DNA from: Rossellomorea aquimaris
GTDB taxonomy: Bacteria > Bacillota > Bacilli > Bacillales > Bacillaceae_B
Length of the DNA: 64,000 nt
Reading direction: 5' to 3'
Assembly (NCBI RefSeq): GCF_001877785.1
Contig: NZ_MINN01000096.1
Coordinates: 1-64,000, forward strand
The position numbers and the translations under genes are program-made. Of this stretch, positions 26,410 to 35,820 are shown piece after piece. Each line of letters opens with the position of its first letter. Position 1 is the first letter of the stretch. The notes below the pieces were generated by a model. That model did not search any database. It was given only the letters and a program-made list of their open reading frames with translations, and was not told the origin of the DNA.

Positions 26410-27528
26410 TTGAGTGAAATTATACATCGTTCAAAAACACGTCCAGTAAAAGTCGGGGACTTAACAATCGGCGGAAACAATGAATTAGTTATACAAAGTA
26501 TGACGACCACCAAGACTCATGACGTAGAAGCGACAGTCAAGGAGATCCATCGTCTTGAGAAAGCCGGCTGCCAGGTTGTCCGGGTTGCCTGTCCGGATGA
26601 GCGTGCTGCAAATGCGATCGCTGACATCAAGAAACAGATCAATATCCCGTTAGTCGTGGATATCCACTTTGATTATAAGCTTGCCCTGAAAGCAATCGAA
26701 GGCGGAGCGGATAAGATCCGGATCAACCCGGGGAATATCGGACGCCGCGAAAAAGTGGAAGCAGTGGTAAAGGCTGCGAAGGAAAAAGGCATACCGATCC
26801 GGATCGGTGTCAATGCCGGAAGCCTGGAAAGAAAAATCCTTGAGAAGTATGGTTATCCAACAGCCGACGGCATGGTAGAAAGTGCCCTTCATCATATCAA
26901 GATCCTGGAGGACCTTGATTTTCACGACATCATCGTTTCGATGAAGGCATCCGATGTCAACTTAGCCATCGAAGCATATACAAAAGCTGCGCAGGCATTT
27001 GATTACCCCCTTCACCTTGGGATTACGGAGTCCGGAACATTATTTGCCGGAACCGTTAAAAGTGCGGCAGGACTCGGAGCCATTCTCAGCCTTGGAATCG
27101 GAAACACTTTGAGGATTTCCCTGAGTGCCGACCCTGTGGAAGAAGTTAAGGTCGCACGTGAGTTATTGAAATCTTTCGGTCTTGCATCAAATGCAGCGAC
27201 ATTGATTTCATGCCCTACATGCGGCAGGATCGAAATCGACTTGATTTCCATCGCAAATGAAGTGGAAGAATATATCCAGACCATAAAAGCGCCGATCAAA
27301 GTAGCAGTGCTTGGCTGCGCGGTCAACGGACCGGGTGAAGCCCGCGAAGCGGATATCGGCATTGCAGGTGCACGGGGCGAAGGACTCTTGTTCCGCAAAG
27401 GGAAAACCGTTCGTAAAGTTCCCGAGGAAACGATGGTCGAGGAATTGAAAAAGGAAATCGACAAGATCGCTCAGGAATACTATGATAAGCAGGAAGCTAA
27501 AAAGAAAGAAAAAGAAAAGCAATTATAA
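26410..27528 (+). CDS. ispG: 4-hydroxy-3-methylbut-2-enyl-diphosphate synthase IspG (GcpE)
   Basis: IspG converts methylerythritol cyclodiphosphate to HMBPP in the MEP isoprenoid pathway, using a 4Fe-4S cluster. Cluster cysteines are visible in SCPTCGR and [10 protein letters not shown], and the TIM-barrel start has [10 protein letters not shown] and QSMTTTKT. The TTG start at 26410 follows AAAGGAGCG. The C-terminal 15 residues are a basic lysine-rich tail. The partner enzyme ispH lies 7 kb downstream in this window. Confidence 0.96.
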   Translation: MSEIIHRSKTRPVKVGDLTIGGNNELVIQSMTTTKTHDVEATVKEIHRLEKAGCQVVRVACPDERAANAIADIKKQINIPLVVDIHFDYKLALKAIEGGADKIRINPGNIGRREKVEAVVKAAKEKGIPIRIGVNAGSLERKILEKYGYPTADGMVESALHHIKILEDLDFHDIIVSMKASDVNLAIEAYTKAAQAFDYPLHLGITESGTLFAGTVKSAAGLGAILSLGIGNTLRISLSADPVEEVKVARELLKSFGLASNAATLISCPTCGRIEIDLISIANEVEEYIQTIKAPIKVAVLGCAVNGPGEAREADIGIAGARGEGLLFRKGKTVRKVPEETMVEELKKEIDKIAQEYYDKQEAKKKEKEKQL

Positions 27529-27532
27529 ATAA

Positions 27533-27641
27533 ATGCGCAGGCGACTTGATCAGCCACGGTAAGCATTGGAGGCACAACCGGTGAAGTCGCTGTTTGACTG
27601 GCGGTACCGGAATGTCACGAAGTGCCAGGCGCTTGAGCTAG
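27533..27641. repeat. Single copy of a dispersed palindromic repeat
   Basis: The stretch begins ATGCGCAGGCGACTTG and ends CAGGCGCTTGAGCTA, so its ends are partly complementary (GCGCAGGCG versus CAGGCGCTTG) and match the ends of the units at 38684-38806 (AAGCGCAGGCGG ... GGAGCTGGAC). The middle has GTGAAGTCGCTGTTTGAC. It is intergenic, between ispG and its terminator. Confidence 0.55.
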
Positions 27642-27650
27642 CCATAATAA

Positions 27651-27685
27651 AGAAAAGAGGACTGATCGCTCAGTCCTCTTTTTAC
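27651..27685. terminator. Bidirectional terminator between ispG and yqfX
   Basis: AAAAGAGGACTGA (27653-27665) pairs with TCAGTCCTCTTTT (27670-27682), followed by a T-rich run. Confidence 0.9.
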
Positions 27686-27726
27686 TTTTTTAAAACGCTC
27701 CCCATTTTAAAAAAGTGATTTATTGG

Positions 27727-28092
27727 TTAAAAGAAGGGCAGTACAAATAATCCAACGATAATGGATACTGCTCCGATCCCTATTGCCCATGCCCCAAGCG
27801 TTTCTGCTCCGCGTCTTCTGGCAACGAATCCGAGGACGATCCCGGCCGCCCCCATGATGACTGGAAGAATGAAAAGGGAAAGAATCGATAGTGCAAGTGC
27901 CGAGTAACCGAGCACCCGTCCTGACGTCGTGCTTTCCTCTGCTGCGTCTTCCTCAAAATCGCGGCTTACGTTTACCGGAGCAGCGATTTCTGCAGCTGTT
28001 TCTTCATTGAAATCATCGTCTTTTTCCACAATATCCGGATTGTCGTAATACAGGTCGATCTCATCACGATCACGAAGTCGTTCATCAGCCAT
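27727..28092 (-). CDS. yqfX: YqfX-like small membrane protein
   Basis: The first 65 residues are acidic and probably cytoplasmic; two glycine-rich hydrophobic hairpin segments follow (about 68-87 and 100-118) separated by ARRRGAETLG. The layout is DUF4190-like. The ATG at 28092 follows GAGGGA by 7 bases and replaces the longer GTG start at 28107. Position beside ispG and yqfW agrees with B. subtilis yqfX. Function unknown. Confidence 0.75.
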   Translation of the reverse strand: MADERLRDRDEIDLYYDNPDIVEKDDDFNEETAAEIAAPVNVSRDFEEDAAEESTTSGRVLGYSALALSILSLFILPVIMGAAGIVLGFVARRRGAETLGAWAIGIGAVSIIVGLFVLPFF

Positions 28093-28280
28093 ACAGCAAT
28101 CCCTCACTTTCGATATTTGGGAGCATTCTTATTGTTTGTCACGGGCTGTATTTTACTATGCTAATGTTTGTCATTTATGTAATGATGTACTGTATCTGCA
28201 TTGATAAAAACTTTGCCTTAAGGGATAAGCTGTAATGTGGTACACTTGAGTAAGTTTGGATAAGAGGAGCATGATAACGC

Positions 28281-28844
28281 ATGAAACGGTTTGGAATTGA
28301 TATAGACGGGACAGTGACGTCCCCGGAGTCTTTACTGCCGCATATAAATGATCACTTCAATTTGAATCTGACACTGAATGATATAACACAATATGAACTG
28401 ACAGAAGTACTCGATGTTGCCCCGGAGGTCTTCGTAACCTGGTTCAAAAAAGCTGAACCGCTTATTTACAGGCAGTCACCGCTCGCTTCAGGAGCGAAAA
28501 GAATCCTTGATGACTGGAAGGAACACCATGAACTGTTCTTCATAAGCGCCCGTCCATCGGAGCTTCTTCAATTGACAAAAGAATGGTTTGATGCAAAGGA
28601 CTTGATGTATCATCATATTGAATTGATCGGATCTCATAATAAAATTGCGACTGCACAGAAACACGGCGTCGACATCTTTTTTGAAGATAAGCATGACAAT
28701 GCAGTCATGATCAATGAGGAGTTGAACATCCCCGTCATCCTTTTCAATACCCCTTACAATCAAAAACCGATTCCTGAAGGGATCATCCGAGTGAATGACT
28801 GGCAGGAAGCCAATCAATGGGTTCAAAATTGGCTGCGTAAATAA
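28281..28844 (+). CDS. yqfW: HAD-family 5' nucleotidase (YqfW)
   Basis: The HAD motif I is FGIDIDGT (residues 3-10), with FISAR (motif II type) and FFEDKHDN (motif IV) following. This matches the cytosolic 5'(3')-deoxyribonucleotidase type C group to which YqfW belongs. The substrate is not proven. The ATG follows GAGGAGC; a strong terminator follows the stop. Confidence 0.85.
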   Translation: MKRFGIDIDGTVTSPESLLPHINDHFNLNLTLNDITQYELTEVLDVAPEVFVTWFKKAEPLIYRQSPLASGAKRILDDWKEHHELFFISARPSELLQLTKEWFDAKDLMYHHIELIGSHNKIATAQKHGVDIFFEDKHDNAVMINEELNIPVILFNTPYNQKPIPEGIIRVNDWQEANQWVQNWLRK

Positions 28845-28846
28845 AG

Positions 28847-28885
28847 AAAAAGCCTTGGACTTTCCTGAAGTCCAAGGCTTTTTTA
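28847..28885. terminator. Bidirectional terminator between yqfW and zur
   Basis: AAAGCCTTGGACTT pairs with AAGTCCAAGGCTTT (stem about 28849-28880), with six T's after it on the + strand and A's before it. Confidence 0.9.
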
Positions 28886-28895
28886 CGTATATAAT

Positions 28896-29312
28896 TCACT
28901 GGCACTGAGGGCATTTTCCATAAATTTCAAATTTATGGCCCGAAATATCATAACCCGTCTTTTCGATGCTATCTTTCAGAGCATCCATCGGGCATGTGTG
29001 AATTTCCTTTGTTTTGCCGCAGTCCATGCAGATGAAATGATGGTGGTGATGGCTGCTTTCACAGGTGAACCGGAAATGCCTCTCCCCTGAAAGTTCTGTT
29101 TCTTCAAAAATCCCGAGCTCGACAAATAAGCTTAAATTTCTATAGATCGTGTCAAAACTTAAGGATGGATAGTCACTTTTCATGTGTTCAAGAACATCCT
29201 TCGCCGTCAGATATTTATTGGAGTCAGAAAAAAGTTGAAGCAGCTCCTGTCTTTTGCCCGTATGTTTGTATCCTTCAGACTTTAAAAGCTCCATTGCTTG
29301 AGTTACATTCAT
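28896..29312 (-). CDS. zur: Zinc uptake regulator Zur (Fur family)
   Basis: The winged-helix N-terminus ([22 protein letters not shown] region) is followed by a histidine cluster [14 protein letters not shown] and a closing C-P-Q-C, giving the regulatory and structural zinc sites of Fur-family proteins. Zur represses zinc uptake when zinc is plentiful. It follows two zinc ABC transporter genes with 3-base spacing, so it is probably in the operon it controls. A Zur-like box lies before znuC. Confidence 0.92.
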   Translation of the reverse strand: MNVTQAMELLKSEGYKHTGKRQELLQLFSDSNKYLTAKDVLEHMKSDYPSLSFDTIYRNLSLFVELGIFEETELSGERHFRFTCESSHHHHHFICMDCGKTKEIHTCPMDALKDSIEKTGYDISGHKFEIYGKCPQCQ

Positions 29313-29315
29313 TCT

Positions 29316-30173
29316 TTACACCTCTGCTTTTTCAGAATGCCTGGATGATAAGACTTTCTTTGCGGCAATCGTAATCAATAAAATGAAAATCGCCGTTACG
29401 ACAATCGTTCCGCCAGGGGCAAGGTCTAAATAAAATGCACTGATCAATCCAACGACTACTGATATTTCCCCGAATAAGACAGAAAAGCCGATTGTTTGCT
29501 TGAAGCCCCTCGCGATTCGGATGCTGGCCGCTACCGGAAGGGTCATAAGAGATGACACAAGCAGGATTCCGACAATCCTCATGGATGCTGCTATCACCAA
29601 TGCCACCATCACCATGAAAATGAAGTGGATCGCTTTTGCCGGTATCCCGGATGCCTTTGCATGATCTTCATCGAAAGAGAGCAGGAATAGTTCTTTATAG
29701 AGCAGGAAAATCACCAGGATGACCACAATGCTGATCACTGCAATCAGATAAAGATCCCCCCTGCTCACGGCACTGACACTGCCGAATAAGTAACTGAATA
29801 AATCAGTCGTAAACCCGTCAGCGAGTGAAATGAAAATGACCCCGATCCCGATCCCTCCGGAAAGGATGATCGGGATGGCGAGTTCCTGATAATGTTTATA
29901 CAAAGTCCTCAGACGCTCGATGAAGAGTGAACCCGTAACGGAAAAGATCATTCCGAAATATAGAGGGTTGAGTCCCTGCATGGATGGAACCGTCTTGCTG
30001 AAGTAAAGACTTGCAGCAATGCCGGATAACGTTACGTGACTGAGAGCATCCGCTATCAGTGAAAGTCTCCTCACCACAATGAACGCCCCTAACAGCGGAG
30101 CGATGATTCCGATCAAGATCCCTGTAAAAAAAGCATTTTGTAAAAATTCATACTGAAAGATTGCCTGAAGCAC
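29316..30173 (-). CDS. znuB: Zinc ABC transporter permease
   Basis: Eight to nine membrane segments and the family pattern RRLSLIADALSHVTLSGIA (ABC-3 metal permease coupling motif with conserved D-x-x-x-H) identify a manganese/zinc permease; the link to zur makes zinc the likely metal. The GTG start at 30173 follows TAGGAGGAAA, 15 bases after znuC. No binding lipoprotein gene is present here, so it must be encoded elsewhere. Confidence 0.92.
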   Translation of the reverse strand: MLQAIFQYEFLQNAFFTGILIGIIAPLLGAFIVVRRLSLIADALSHVTLSGIAASLYFSKTVPSMQGLNPLYFGMIFSVTGSLFIERLRTLYKHYQELAIPIILSGGIGIGVIFISLADGFTTDLFSYLFGSVSAVSRGDLYLIAVISIVVILVIFLLYKELFLLSFDEDHAKASGIPAKAIHFIFMVMVALVIAASMRIVGILLVSSLMTLPVAASIRIARGFKQTIGFSVLFGEISVVVGLISAFYLDLAPGGTIVVTAIFILLITIAAKKVLSSRHSEKAEV

Positions 30174-30188
30174 CCGCTTTTCCTCCTA

Positions 30189-30956
30189 TCAATGGTGTTC
30201 GTGCTGCAGAAAGTGGACATCGTGCCCATAAAACGAAGACATCTCACCTTCTCTAAGCTGTTCAAATTCTTCCGTCGGCCCGTGAAAATGAAGATGTTTA
30301 TTCAAGCATGCGACATGGGTCACTTTATTCGAGATGGAGCCGATATCATGTGTCACCAATAACAATGTAATACCCAGATCTTTATTCAAATGGTCGAGCA
30401 TATCATAAAAATGCTGGACATTTTTGCTGTCCACTCCGACTGTGGGCTCATCCAGGATCAATACATCCGGCTTGCTGACAAGAGCCCGCGCAATGAATAC
30501 CCTCTGCTGCTGGCCGCCGGATAGTTCCCCGATGTTCCTCTTTGTAAAAGGAGTCATGCCTACTGATTCGATTGCTTCCGCGATATCTTTCCGATAGTTC
30601 GAAGACACCCTTCTGAACAATCCGGCTTTTTTTGATAAGCCGCTGGCCACGACTTCCTGTACCGTCGCAGGAAAGCCGGTATTGAAACTGTTTGCTTTTT
30701 GAGAGACAAATCCGATGCGGTCCCACTGCCTGAATTTCTGCTGCGGGGTCCCGAACAATTCGATATCCCCCTGCTTCACTTTCAGTAAACCGAGCATGAG
30801 CTTCAATAAGGTCGATTTACCGGAACCATTCGGACCGACGATGCCGAGGAATGCACCCTGCGGGATACAAAGATTAATGTCTTCCAGCACCCGTTCACGA
30901 TCGTATCTATAGCTCAAATTTTCAATTTTTATAATAGGAGTCTGATTATGTTCCAT
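30189..30956 (-). CDS. znuC: Zinc ABC transporter ATP-binding protein
   Basis: Walker A GPNGSGKST, signature ELSGGQQQR, Walker B VLILDEPTVGVD and the H-loop VTHD are all intact. A histidine-rich C-terminus (YGHDVHFLQHEHH) fits a metal transporter. The longest frame starts at TTG 30965, but the ATG at 30956 has the better-spaced GAGAG site. First gene of znuC-znuB-zur. Confidence 0.92.
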   Translation of the reverse strand: MEHNQTPIIKIENLSYRYDRERVLEDINLCIPQGAFLGIVGPNGSGKSTLLKLMLGLLKVKQGDIELFGTPQQKFRQWDRIGFVSQKANSFNTGFPATVQEVVASGLSKKAGLFRRVSSNYRKDIAEAIESVGMTPFTKRNIGELSGGQQQRVFIARALVSKPDVLILDEPTVGVDSKNVQHFYDMLDHLNKDLGITLLLVTHDIGSISNKVTHVACLNKHLHFHGPTEEFEQLREGEMSSFYGHDVHFLQHEHH

Positions 30957-30975
30957 TGTATTCAACTCTCTTTTT

Positions 30976-30993
30976 AAGAATCATTACGATTTA
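30976..30993 (-). promoter_or_regulatory. Zur box in the znuC-znuB-zur leader
   Basis: On the minus strand AAATCGTAATGATTCTT contains one perfect half of the B. subtilis Zur consensus (AAATCGTAAT-n-ATTACGATTT); the second half is degenerate. It lies about 14 bases past the -10, where bound Zur would block transcription. Confidence 0.65.
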
Positions 30994-31006
30994 AAGCACT
31001 TAGGAA

Positions 31007-31035
31007 AGTATACAACACGGGAAAATGATTGTAAA
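31007..31035 (-). promoter_or_regulatory. SigA promoter of znuC-znuB-zur
   Basis: On the minus strand TTTACA (31030-31035), exactly 17 bp, then TATACT (31007-31012). The Zur box follows immediately downstream. Confidence 0.75.
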
Positions 31036-31127
31036 CTGTACTGTTTCCCGTTTCCTCTTTTTCTCCGATAAAAAAATGTCACTTTCTTCACCGAAGTCAC
31101 ATATGTATTTTTTGAGGAGTGATATGG

Positions 31128-31382
31128 ATGAAACTATTACAAAATGTGATCAATCATAAGATCAATACGATCAACCGTGCAGAATTGCTGAAGTATGCCA
31201 ATCAATACAACATTTCTTTGACCACTAAGCAGGCCGATGCGATTGTTGACAAAGTCAAAGGGAAAAACATCAATATATTTGATGACGCCGGCAGGAGCAA
31301 ACTGGTGAAGGAACTCGCTAAAGTGATCGGTCCTTCCAAAGCAAGAGAAATCAATCAGCTTTTCATGCAGCTGATCAGATAA
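31128..31382 (+). CDS. yqfT: DUF2624 protein (YqfT)
   Basis: The 84-residue, basic, helical protein (INHKINTINRAELLKYANQY, KAREINQLFMQLI) matches DUF2624/YqfT in size and place, next to nfo (yqfS). The ATG at 31128 follows GAGGAG; the GTG at 31119 lies within that site. Function unknown. Confidence 0.8.
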   Translation: MKLLQNVINHKINTINRAELLKYANQYNISLTTKQADAIVDKVKGKNINIFDDAGRSKLVKELAKVIGPSKAREINQLFMQLIR

Positions 31383-31389
31383 ATACTTA

Positions 31390-31426
31390 AAAAGGAGGCT
31401 GCTTCAATAAGTGAAGAGCCTCCTTA
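31390..31426. terminator. Bidirectional terminator between yqfT and nfo
   Basis: AAGGAGGCT-G-CTTCA (31392-31406) pairs with TGAAG-AGCCTCCTT (31412-31425). A run of A precedes and T-rich sequence follows. Confidence 0.8.
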
Positions 31427-31429
31427 AAT

Positions 31430-32323
31430 TTATTGATTTTCGATTTTAGTCAATACGTCTTCATCAAATTGCTGATTGCGGAGCATATCAATCTCAAATT
31501 TGTATGGGGCCTTCTTGTTTTTCTTATCTTCCCCTACATAAGGCGTCTCGAGAATCTTCGGCACCTCTGACAGCTGCGGATGATGGACGATATAGTTCAA
31601 CGCCTTGAAGCCGATATGGCCGAAACCGATATTTTCATGGCGGTCTTTACGTGCACCTGTCGGATTCTTACTATCGTTGATATGAAGTACCTTCAGTCTG
31701 TCGATACCGATGATCTTATCGAATTCTTCCAGTACACCATCAAAATCTTCCACTATGTTATACCCTGCATCATGGGTGTGGCATGTATCGAAACAGATTG
31801 ACAGCCTGTCATTCAATTCCACTCCATCAATGATCTGAGCAAGTTCTTCGAAGGACCTTCCGCATTCAGATCCTTTGCCAGCCATTGTTTCAAGTGCAAT
31901 TTGAACAGTATGATCTTTCGTCAATACTTCATTCAGCCCTTCAATGATTTTGGCGATCCCTTTATCTGCTCCGGCACCAACATGGGCACCCGGATGAAGA
32001 ACGATTTGACCAGCACCGAGCGCTTCGGTACGGTCAATTTCAGACCTTAGAAAATTAACGCCCAATTCATACGTCGCCGGATTGGTTGTATTCCCGATAT
32101 TGATTATATAAGGGGCATGTACAACAATATCTTGAATATTGTTTTCCTTCATGTGCTGCAGGCCTGCTTCAATATTCAAATCCTCGATTTTTTTCCTTCT
32201 TGTATTCTGAGGTGCGCCGGTATAAATCATAAACGTATTGGCACCATAGGATACAGCTTCCTCACTGGAGGCCAGCAGCATCTTCTTGCCGCTCATTGAA
32301 ACGTGCGATCCAATCTTAACCAT
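31430..32323 (-). CDS. nfo: Endonuclease IV (Nfo, YqfS)
   Basis: This AP endonuclease cleaves 5' of abasic sites in base excision repair with three zinc ions. Family signatures [49 protein letters not shown] and [20 protein letters not shown] carry the ligands. In B. subtilis Nfo is forespore-expressed and protects spores. The ATG at 32323 is placed by AGGAG 9 bases upstream; the TTG at 32332 is too close to it. Confidence 0.96.
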   Translation of the reverse strand: MVKIGSHVSMSGKKMLLASSEEAVSYGANTFMIYTGAPQNTRRKKIEDLNIEAGLQHMKENNIQDIVVHAPYIINIGNTTNPATYELGVNFLRSEIDRTEALGAGQIVLHPGAHVGAGADKGIAKIIEGLNEVLTKDHTVQIALETMAGKGSECGRSFEELAQIIDGVELNDRLSICFDTCHTHDAGYNIVEDFDGVLEEFDKIIGIDRLKVLHINDSKNPTGARKDRHENIGFGHIGFKALNYIVHHPQLSEVPKILETPYVGEDKKNKKAPYKFEIDMLRNQQFDEDVLTKIENQ

Positions 32324-32394
32324 TCTCCTCAACTCCTAAGAAAATCTCTTCGTACATTTTATCGAATGTGTGAAAATGAATCACGTCATATGAC

Positions 32395-33702
32395 TTATTT
32401 GCTTCTATTTTTCTTTCTTCTTTCTTTCTTTTTGATTTGTTCCATCTTGTATTTCATTTTCTTTTTGTAACCAGGCTTTACATTCTTTGGTTTTCGCACA
32501 AGGGATTTTGCTTTTACATCAATTTCATCCGCCCCTGTCTTCTGGCGGCTTTTTCTCTTATTCAATGCCGGGAGCTCTATCCATTCACCCTTCTTCAGTT
32601 CCATGTTTTTGAAAGAGATCCCCATTTTTTCGAGACGGTTCAATGCATCTTCATCAGACGGCTCATAAATCGTGTATGCGATTCCTGAATTACCCGCTCT
32701 TGCTGTACGGCCAGATCTATGCACATAAAAATCCAGATCCTGAGGAAGTTCAAAATTAATGATATGGCTTACACCTTCAATATCGATCCCTCTGGCAGCA
32801 AGGTCTGTCGCAACGATATATTGGTAATCAAGGTTGCGCACCTGCTTCATCATTTTTTTGCGCTCGCGGGGGGAAAGGTCGCCATGTATCCTGCCGACTT
32901 TCAGTCCTTTTGTGATCAAGGCATTTGCTACTTCATCCGCATTCGACTTTGTATTAGTGAAAACGATCCCTAAATATGGGTTGATTTCCACTAAAAGATC
33001 GTAAAGGACATTGACTTTATCACGGCTTTTCTTCGGAATGATGATGTGCTCGATGTTCTTTGCTGAAATCCGTTCAGGCTCCACATGGGCATACTGTGGA
33101 TTTTCCATGTACTTTTTCAAAAAAGGCTTCAGTTTTTCAGGAATGGTTGCAGAGAAAACCAGCATTTGCAGCTTTTCAGGCATTTTTGCGGCAATCTGAT
33201 CGACATCTTCGATAAAGCCCATATCAAGCATAAGGTCTGCTTCATCAATCACGAGCATGGAGGCAGTATGCACAAACAGCGCCTGCGCCTTCACAAGGTC
33301 ATTGATGCGGCCGGGAGTACCGACCACGATGTGCGGCTGGGTCTTCAGCTTTTCAATTGTCCTTTGTTTATCCGTCCCGCCGATAAAGCAGCGGGAAGTG
33401 ATCTCGCTGTTTTTCGTGAGTTTCAGGACTTCTGTATAAATCTGCTGAGCAAGCTCCCTTGTCGGTGCCGTGATGACAGCTTGTACCTGTTCGACTGATG
33501 CGTCTGCCTTTTCAATGATAGGCAGAAGATAGGAGTGTGTCTTTCCTGTTCCTGTCTGTGACTGTCCGATCGCACTCTGCCCCTTCAGGATCAAGGGAAT
33601 CATTTTCTTCTGGATCTCAGTCGGTTCATAGAAACCCAGTTCTTCTATCGCCCCGATAATAAAGGGTTGAAAATCATATTCCAGAAATAAGTTCTTTTTC
33701 AT
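32395..33702 (-). CDS. cshB: DEAD-box RNA helicase CshB (YqfR)
   Basis: All core helicase motifs are visible: SQTGTGKTH (I), PTRELAQQ (Ia), VIDEADLMLD (II), FSATIP (III), VFTNTKSNADE (IV), DLAARGIDIEGV (V) and HRSGRTARAG (VI). The basic C-terminus is rich in lysine and arginine and probably binds RNA. CshB acts in cold adaptation and RNA handling in B. subtilis. AAGGAG lies 9 bases before the ATG at 33702, so that start is favoured over 33711. Confidence 0.95.
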   Translation of the reverse strand: MKKNLFLEYDFQPFIIGAIEELGFYEPTEIQKKMIPLILKGQSAIGQSQTGTGKTHSYLLPIIEKADASVEQVQAVITAPTRELAQQIYTEVLKLTKNSEITSRCFIGGTDKQRTIEKLKTQPHIVVGTPGRINDLVKAQALFVHTASMLVIDEADLMLDMGFIEDVDQIAAKMPEKLQMLVFSATIPEKLKPFLKKYMENPQYAHVEPERISAKNIEHIIIPKKSRDKVNVLYDLLVEINPYLGIVFTNTKSNADEVANALITKGLKVGRIHGDLSPRERKKMMKQVRNLDYQYIVATDLAARGIDIEGVSHIINFELPQDLDFYVHRSGRTARAGNSGIAYTIYEPSDEDALNRLEKMGISFKNMELKKGEWIELPALNKRKSRQKTGADEIDVKAKSLVRKPKNVKPGYKKKMKYKMEQIKKKERRKKNRSK

Positions 33703-33913
33703 CTGTTTCATCTCCTTATTGATAATATTCTTTTATTTAAACGTAAGTAGTCGGCGTTATATTTTAAAGAACATCTAATCATTATAATAAACTTTTCCCA
33801 AAACATCTAGTTACACTTTCAGAGATTCGCCCAATTTGACTCAATCCCCTTTTCACGCAACTTGCATACTCTATAATGACAACAGATATTTTCAGCGAAA
33901 GGAGGCAGGCAGA

Positions 33914-34681
33914 ATGCCGCCTAGATTACGAATGAGAATGCAGAACCAACAGCATGGCAGCCCTTTCGGAATGATGCCCCGGGGCGCGGGAAGAAGACCG
34001 TTCGGCCAGCAGCATGAGATGAGAAATCAAAATCCTTTCGGAATGGGGAACACCCAGCCATCTCCCTTTCAGATGGGACCGCCTATGAATGGATTCATGG
34101 GCCAGCAGGGACGGCCGCCCATGAATATGCAAGGTATGGGGGGTGGACCGAGAAAAGGACGGGGAGGCGGACTCCTGGCGAAAATACTAAAAAAAGGTGA
34201 TCGTAACAATGGCCAGGGACAAGGAAGCATCCTTCAGCAGTTCAGCAGGGGAGATTCGGCAGGGGCAGCTTCGGGATTCGAACGCGGACCGGCTGCAGGG
34301 GCAGCAGGAGCTTCGACAATCGGCAGCCTGCTTAATCCCGGAAATATCACATCATTTCTCTCAAATACTCAGCAGGTCCTGAATGCAGCCCAGCAATTCG
34401 GCCCGATGATTTCACAGTACGGCCCCATGGTGAAGAATATACCTGCACTGTGGAAGCTTTACAGGGGAATCAAGGACTTTTCGGCAGACGACGCTTCCTC
34501 AGGAGACAGCACTAAAGAAGAAGCTGATGAGAAAGATGGTTTGGAGGCAGCAGTTGAAAAACCGTTAAGGAAGAAAAAGAAAAAAGCGGAGAAAAAAACG
34601 GAATCAACAGAAGGATCGGCTGATCATCTTCCAAAGAAAAAACATTCACAAGGAAGCTCAAAGCCCAAATTATATATATAA
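33914..34681 (+). CDS. yqfQ: YqfQ/VrrA family protein
   Basis: The N-terminal 85 residues are low-complexity Gly/Met/Gln/Pro/Arg rich (MRMQNQQHGSPFGMMPRGAG), as in VrrA of the Bacillus anthracis group. A conserved middle segment (SLLNPGNITSFLSNTQQVLN, YGPMVKNIPALWKLYRG) is the YqfQ domain, and the end is a lysine-rich tail. The ATG at 33914 follows AAAGGAGGCAGG; the frame continuing to 33836 lacks a site. Function unknown; likely sporulation-related from family context. Confidence 0.85.
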   Translation: MPPRLRMRMQNQQHGSPFGMMPRGAGRRPFGQQHEMRNQNPFGMGNTQPSPFQMGPPMNGFMGQQGRPPMNMQGMGGGPRKGRGGGLLAKILKKGDRNNGQGQGSILQQFSRGDSAGAASGFERGPAAGAAGASTIGSLLNPGNITSFLSNTQQVLNAAQQFGPMISQYGPMVKNIPALWKLYRGIKDFSADDASSGDSTKEEADEKDGLEAAVEKPLRKKKKKAEKKTESTEGSADHLPKKKHSQGSSKPKLYI

Positions 34682-34685
34682 GACC

Positions 34686-34725
34686 CAATCCCTCAGGCAC
34701 GCCTGTTTGGAGGGATTTTTCTTTT
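34686..34725 (+). terminator. Terminator of yqfQ
   Basis: AATCCCTC pairs with GAGGGATT around a CAGGC-A-CGCCTG loop stem (34687-34717), followed by a T run. Confidence 0.8.
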
Positions 34726-34753
34726 GACATATGAAACTGTATGCCCCTTCTCT

Positions 34754-34782
34754 TTGTCAGATAACCCATTCTCCTATATAAT
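34754..34782 (+). promoter_or_regulatory. SigA promoter of ispH
   Basis: TTGTCA (34754-34759), exactly 17 bp, then a perfect TATAAT (34777-34782), 39 bases before the ispH ATG. Confidence 0.8.
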
Positions 34783-34821
34783 AGAATCACAACCTTTTCT
34801 CAAGTAGGAGGATTTTCATAG

Positions 34822-35772
34822 ATGGATATTATTAAGATAACTCCGAGGGGCTACTGCTACGGTGTGGTGGATGCAATGGTCATTGCAAGAAATGCCGCGC
34901 TCGATAAATCGCTTCCTCGTCCTATTTATATACTGGGAATGATCGTTCACAACAAGCACGTCACCGATGCATTTGAAGAAGAAGGCATCATAACGCTGGA
35001 CGGAAAAAACCGAAAAGAAATCATCGAACAGGTGAATGAAGGGACCGTCATTTTCACTGCTCACGGCGTCTCGCCCGAAGTGAAGGAAATTGCAAGGAAA
35101 AAAGGACTTGTCACCCTTGATGCCACCTGTCCCGATGTCACGAAGACACATGATCTTATCCGTGCCAAACAAGCTGAAGGATACGATGTCATTTATATCG
35201 GCAAGAAGGGGCATCCGGAACCGGAAGGCGCAGTGGGTGTTGCTCCCGATATCGTCCATTTAGTCGAAACGGCTGAAGATGTAGAAAAATTAACCATTGA
35301 TAATGACAAAATCATCGTGACCAATCAGACGACCATGAGCCAGTGGGATGTCCTTGACACAATGGATAAAGTGAAAGAGATGTTCCCGCATGTTGAACTG
35401 CATAAGGAAATCTGCCTCGCTACCCAGGTGCGTCAGGAAGCGGTAGCGGAACAGGCAGGCGATGCAGATGTGCTGATCGTCGTCGGCGATCCCAAGAGCA
35501 ATAACTCAAACCGTCTCGCTCAGGTATCCAAAGAAATTGCCGGAACTCCCGCCTACAGGATCTCAGATATCAGCGAACTTGATATCGAATGGATCAAGCA
35601 GGCAAAAGTCGCAGCGGTCACAGCCGGGGCTTCGACACCTACGCCAATCGTAAAAGAAGTCATCAATTTCCTCAAGGCGTTCGACCCGGAAGATGAAACG
35701 ACCTGGACAAGGGAAAATAGTGTCCCGTTGAATAAAATCCTTCCAAAGGTAAAGAAATCAAAGCTAAGCTAA
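34822..35772 (+). CDS. ispH: 4-hydroxy-3-methylbut-2-enyl diphosphate reductase IspH (LytB)
   Basis: IspH carries out the last MEP-pathway step, reducing HMBPP to IPP and DMAPP. The three cluster cysteines are in [17 protein letters not shown] and [10 protein letters not shown]; active-site TNQTTMS and NSNRL follow. The 316-residue length is normal. The ATG follows TAGGAGGATT. Strong promoter upstream and strong terminator downstream make it monocistronic. Confidence 0.96.
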   Translation: MDIIKITPRGYCYGVVDAMVIARNAALDKSLPRPIYILGMIVHNKHVTDAFEEEGIITLDGKNRKEIIEQVNEGTVIFTAHGVSPEVKEIARKKGLVTLDATCPDVTKTHDLIRAKQAEGYDVIYIGKKGHPEPEGAVGVAPDIVHLVETAEDVEKLTIDNDKIIVTNQTTMSQWDVLDTMDKVKEMFPHVELHKEICLATQVRQEAVAEQAGDADVLIVVGDPKSNNSNRLAQVSKEIAGTPAYRISDISELDIEWIKQAKVAAVTAGASTPTPIVKEVINFLKAFDPEDETTWTRENSVPLNKILPKVKKSKLS

Positions 35773-35778
35773 AATATC

Positions 35779-35814
35779 AGAAATCCCCCCGGCGAATTGC
35801 CGGGGGGATTTCTA
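35779..35814. terminator. Bidirectional terminator between ispH and yqfO
   Basis: AAATCCCCCCGGC (35781-35793) pairs perfectly with GCCGGGGGGATTT (35799-35811). The flanking A/T runs are short. Confidence 0.8.
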
Positions 35815-35820
35815 TTAGGC

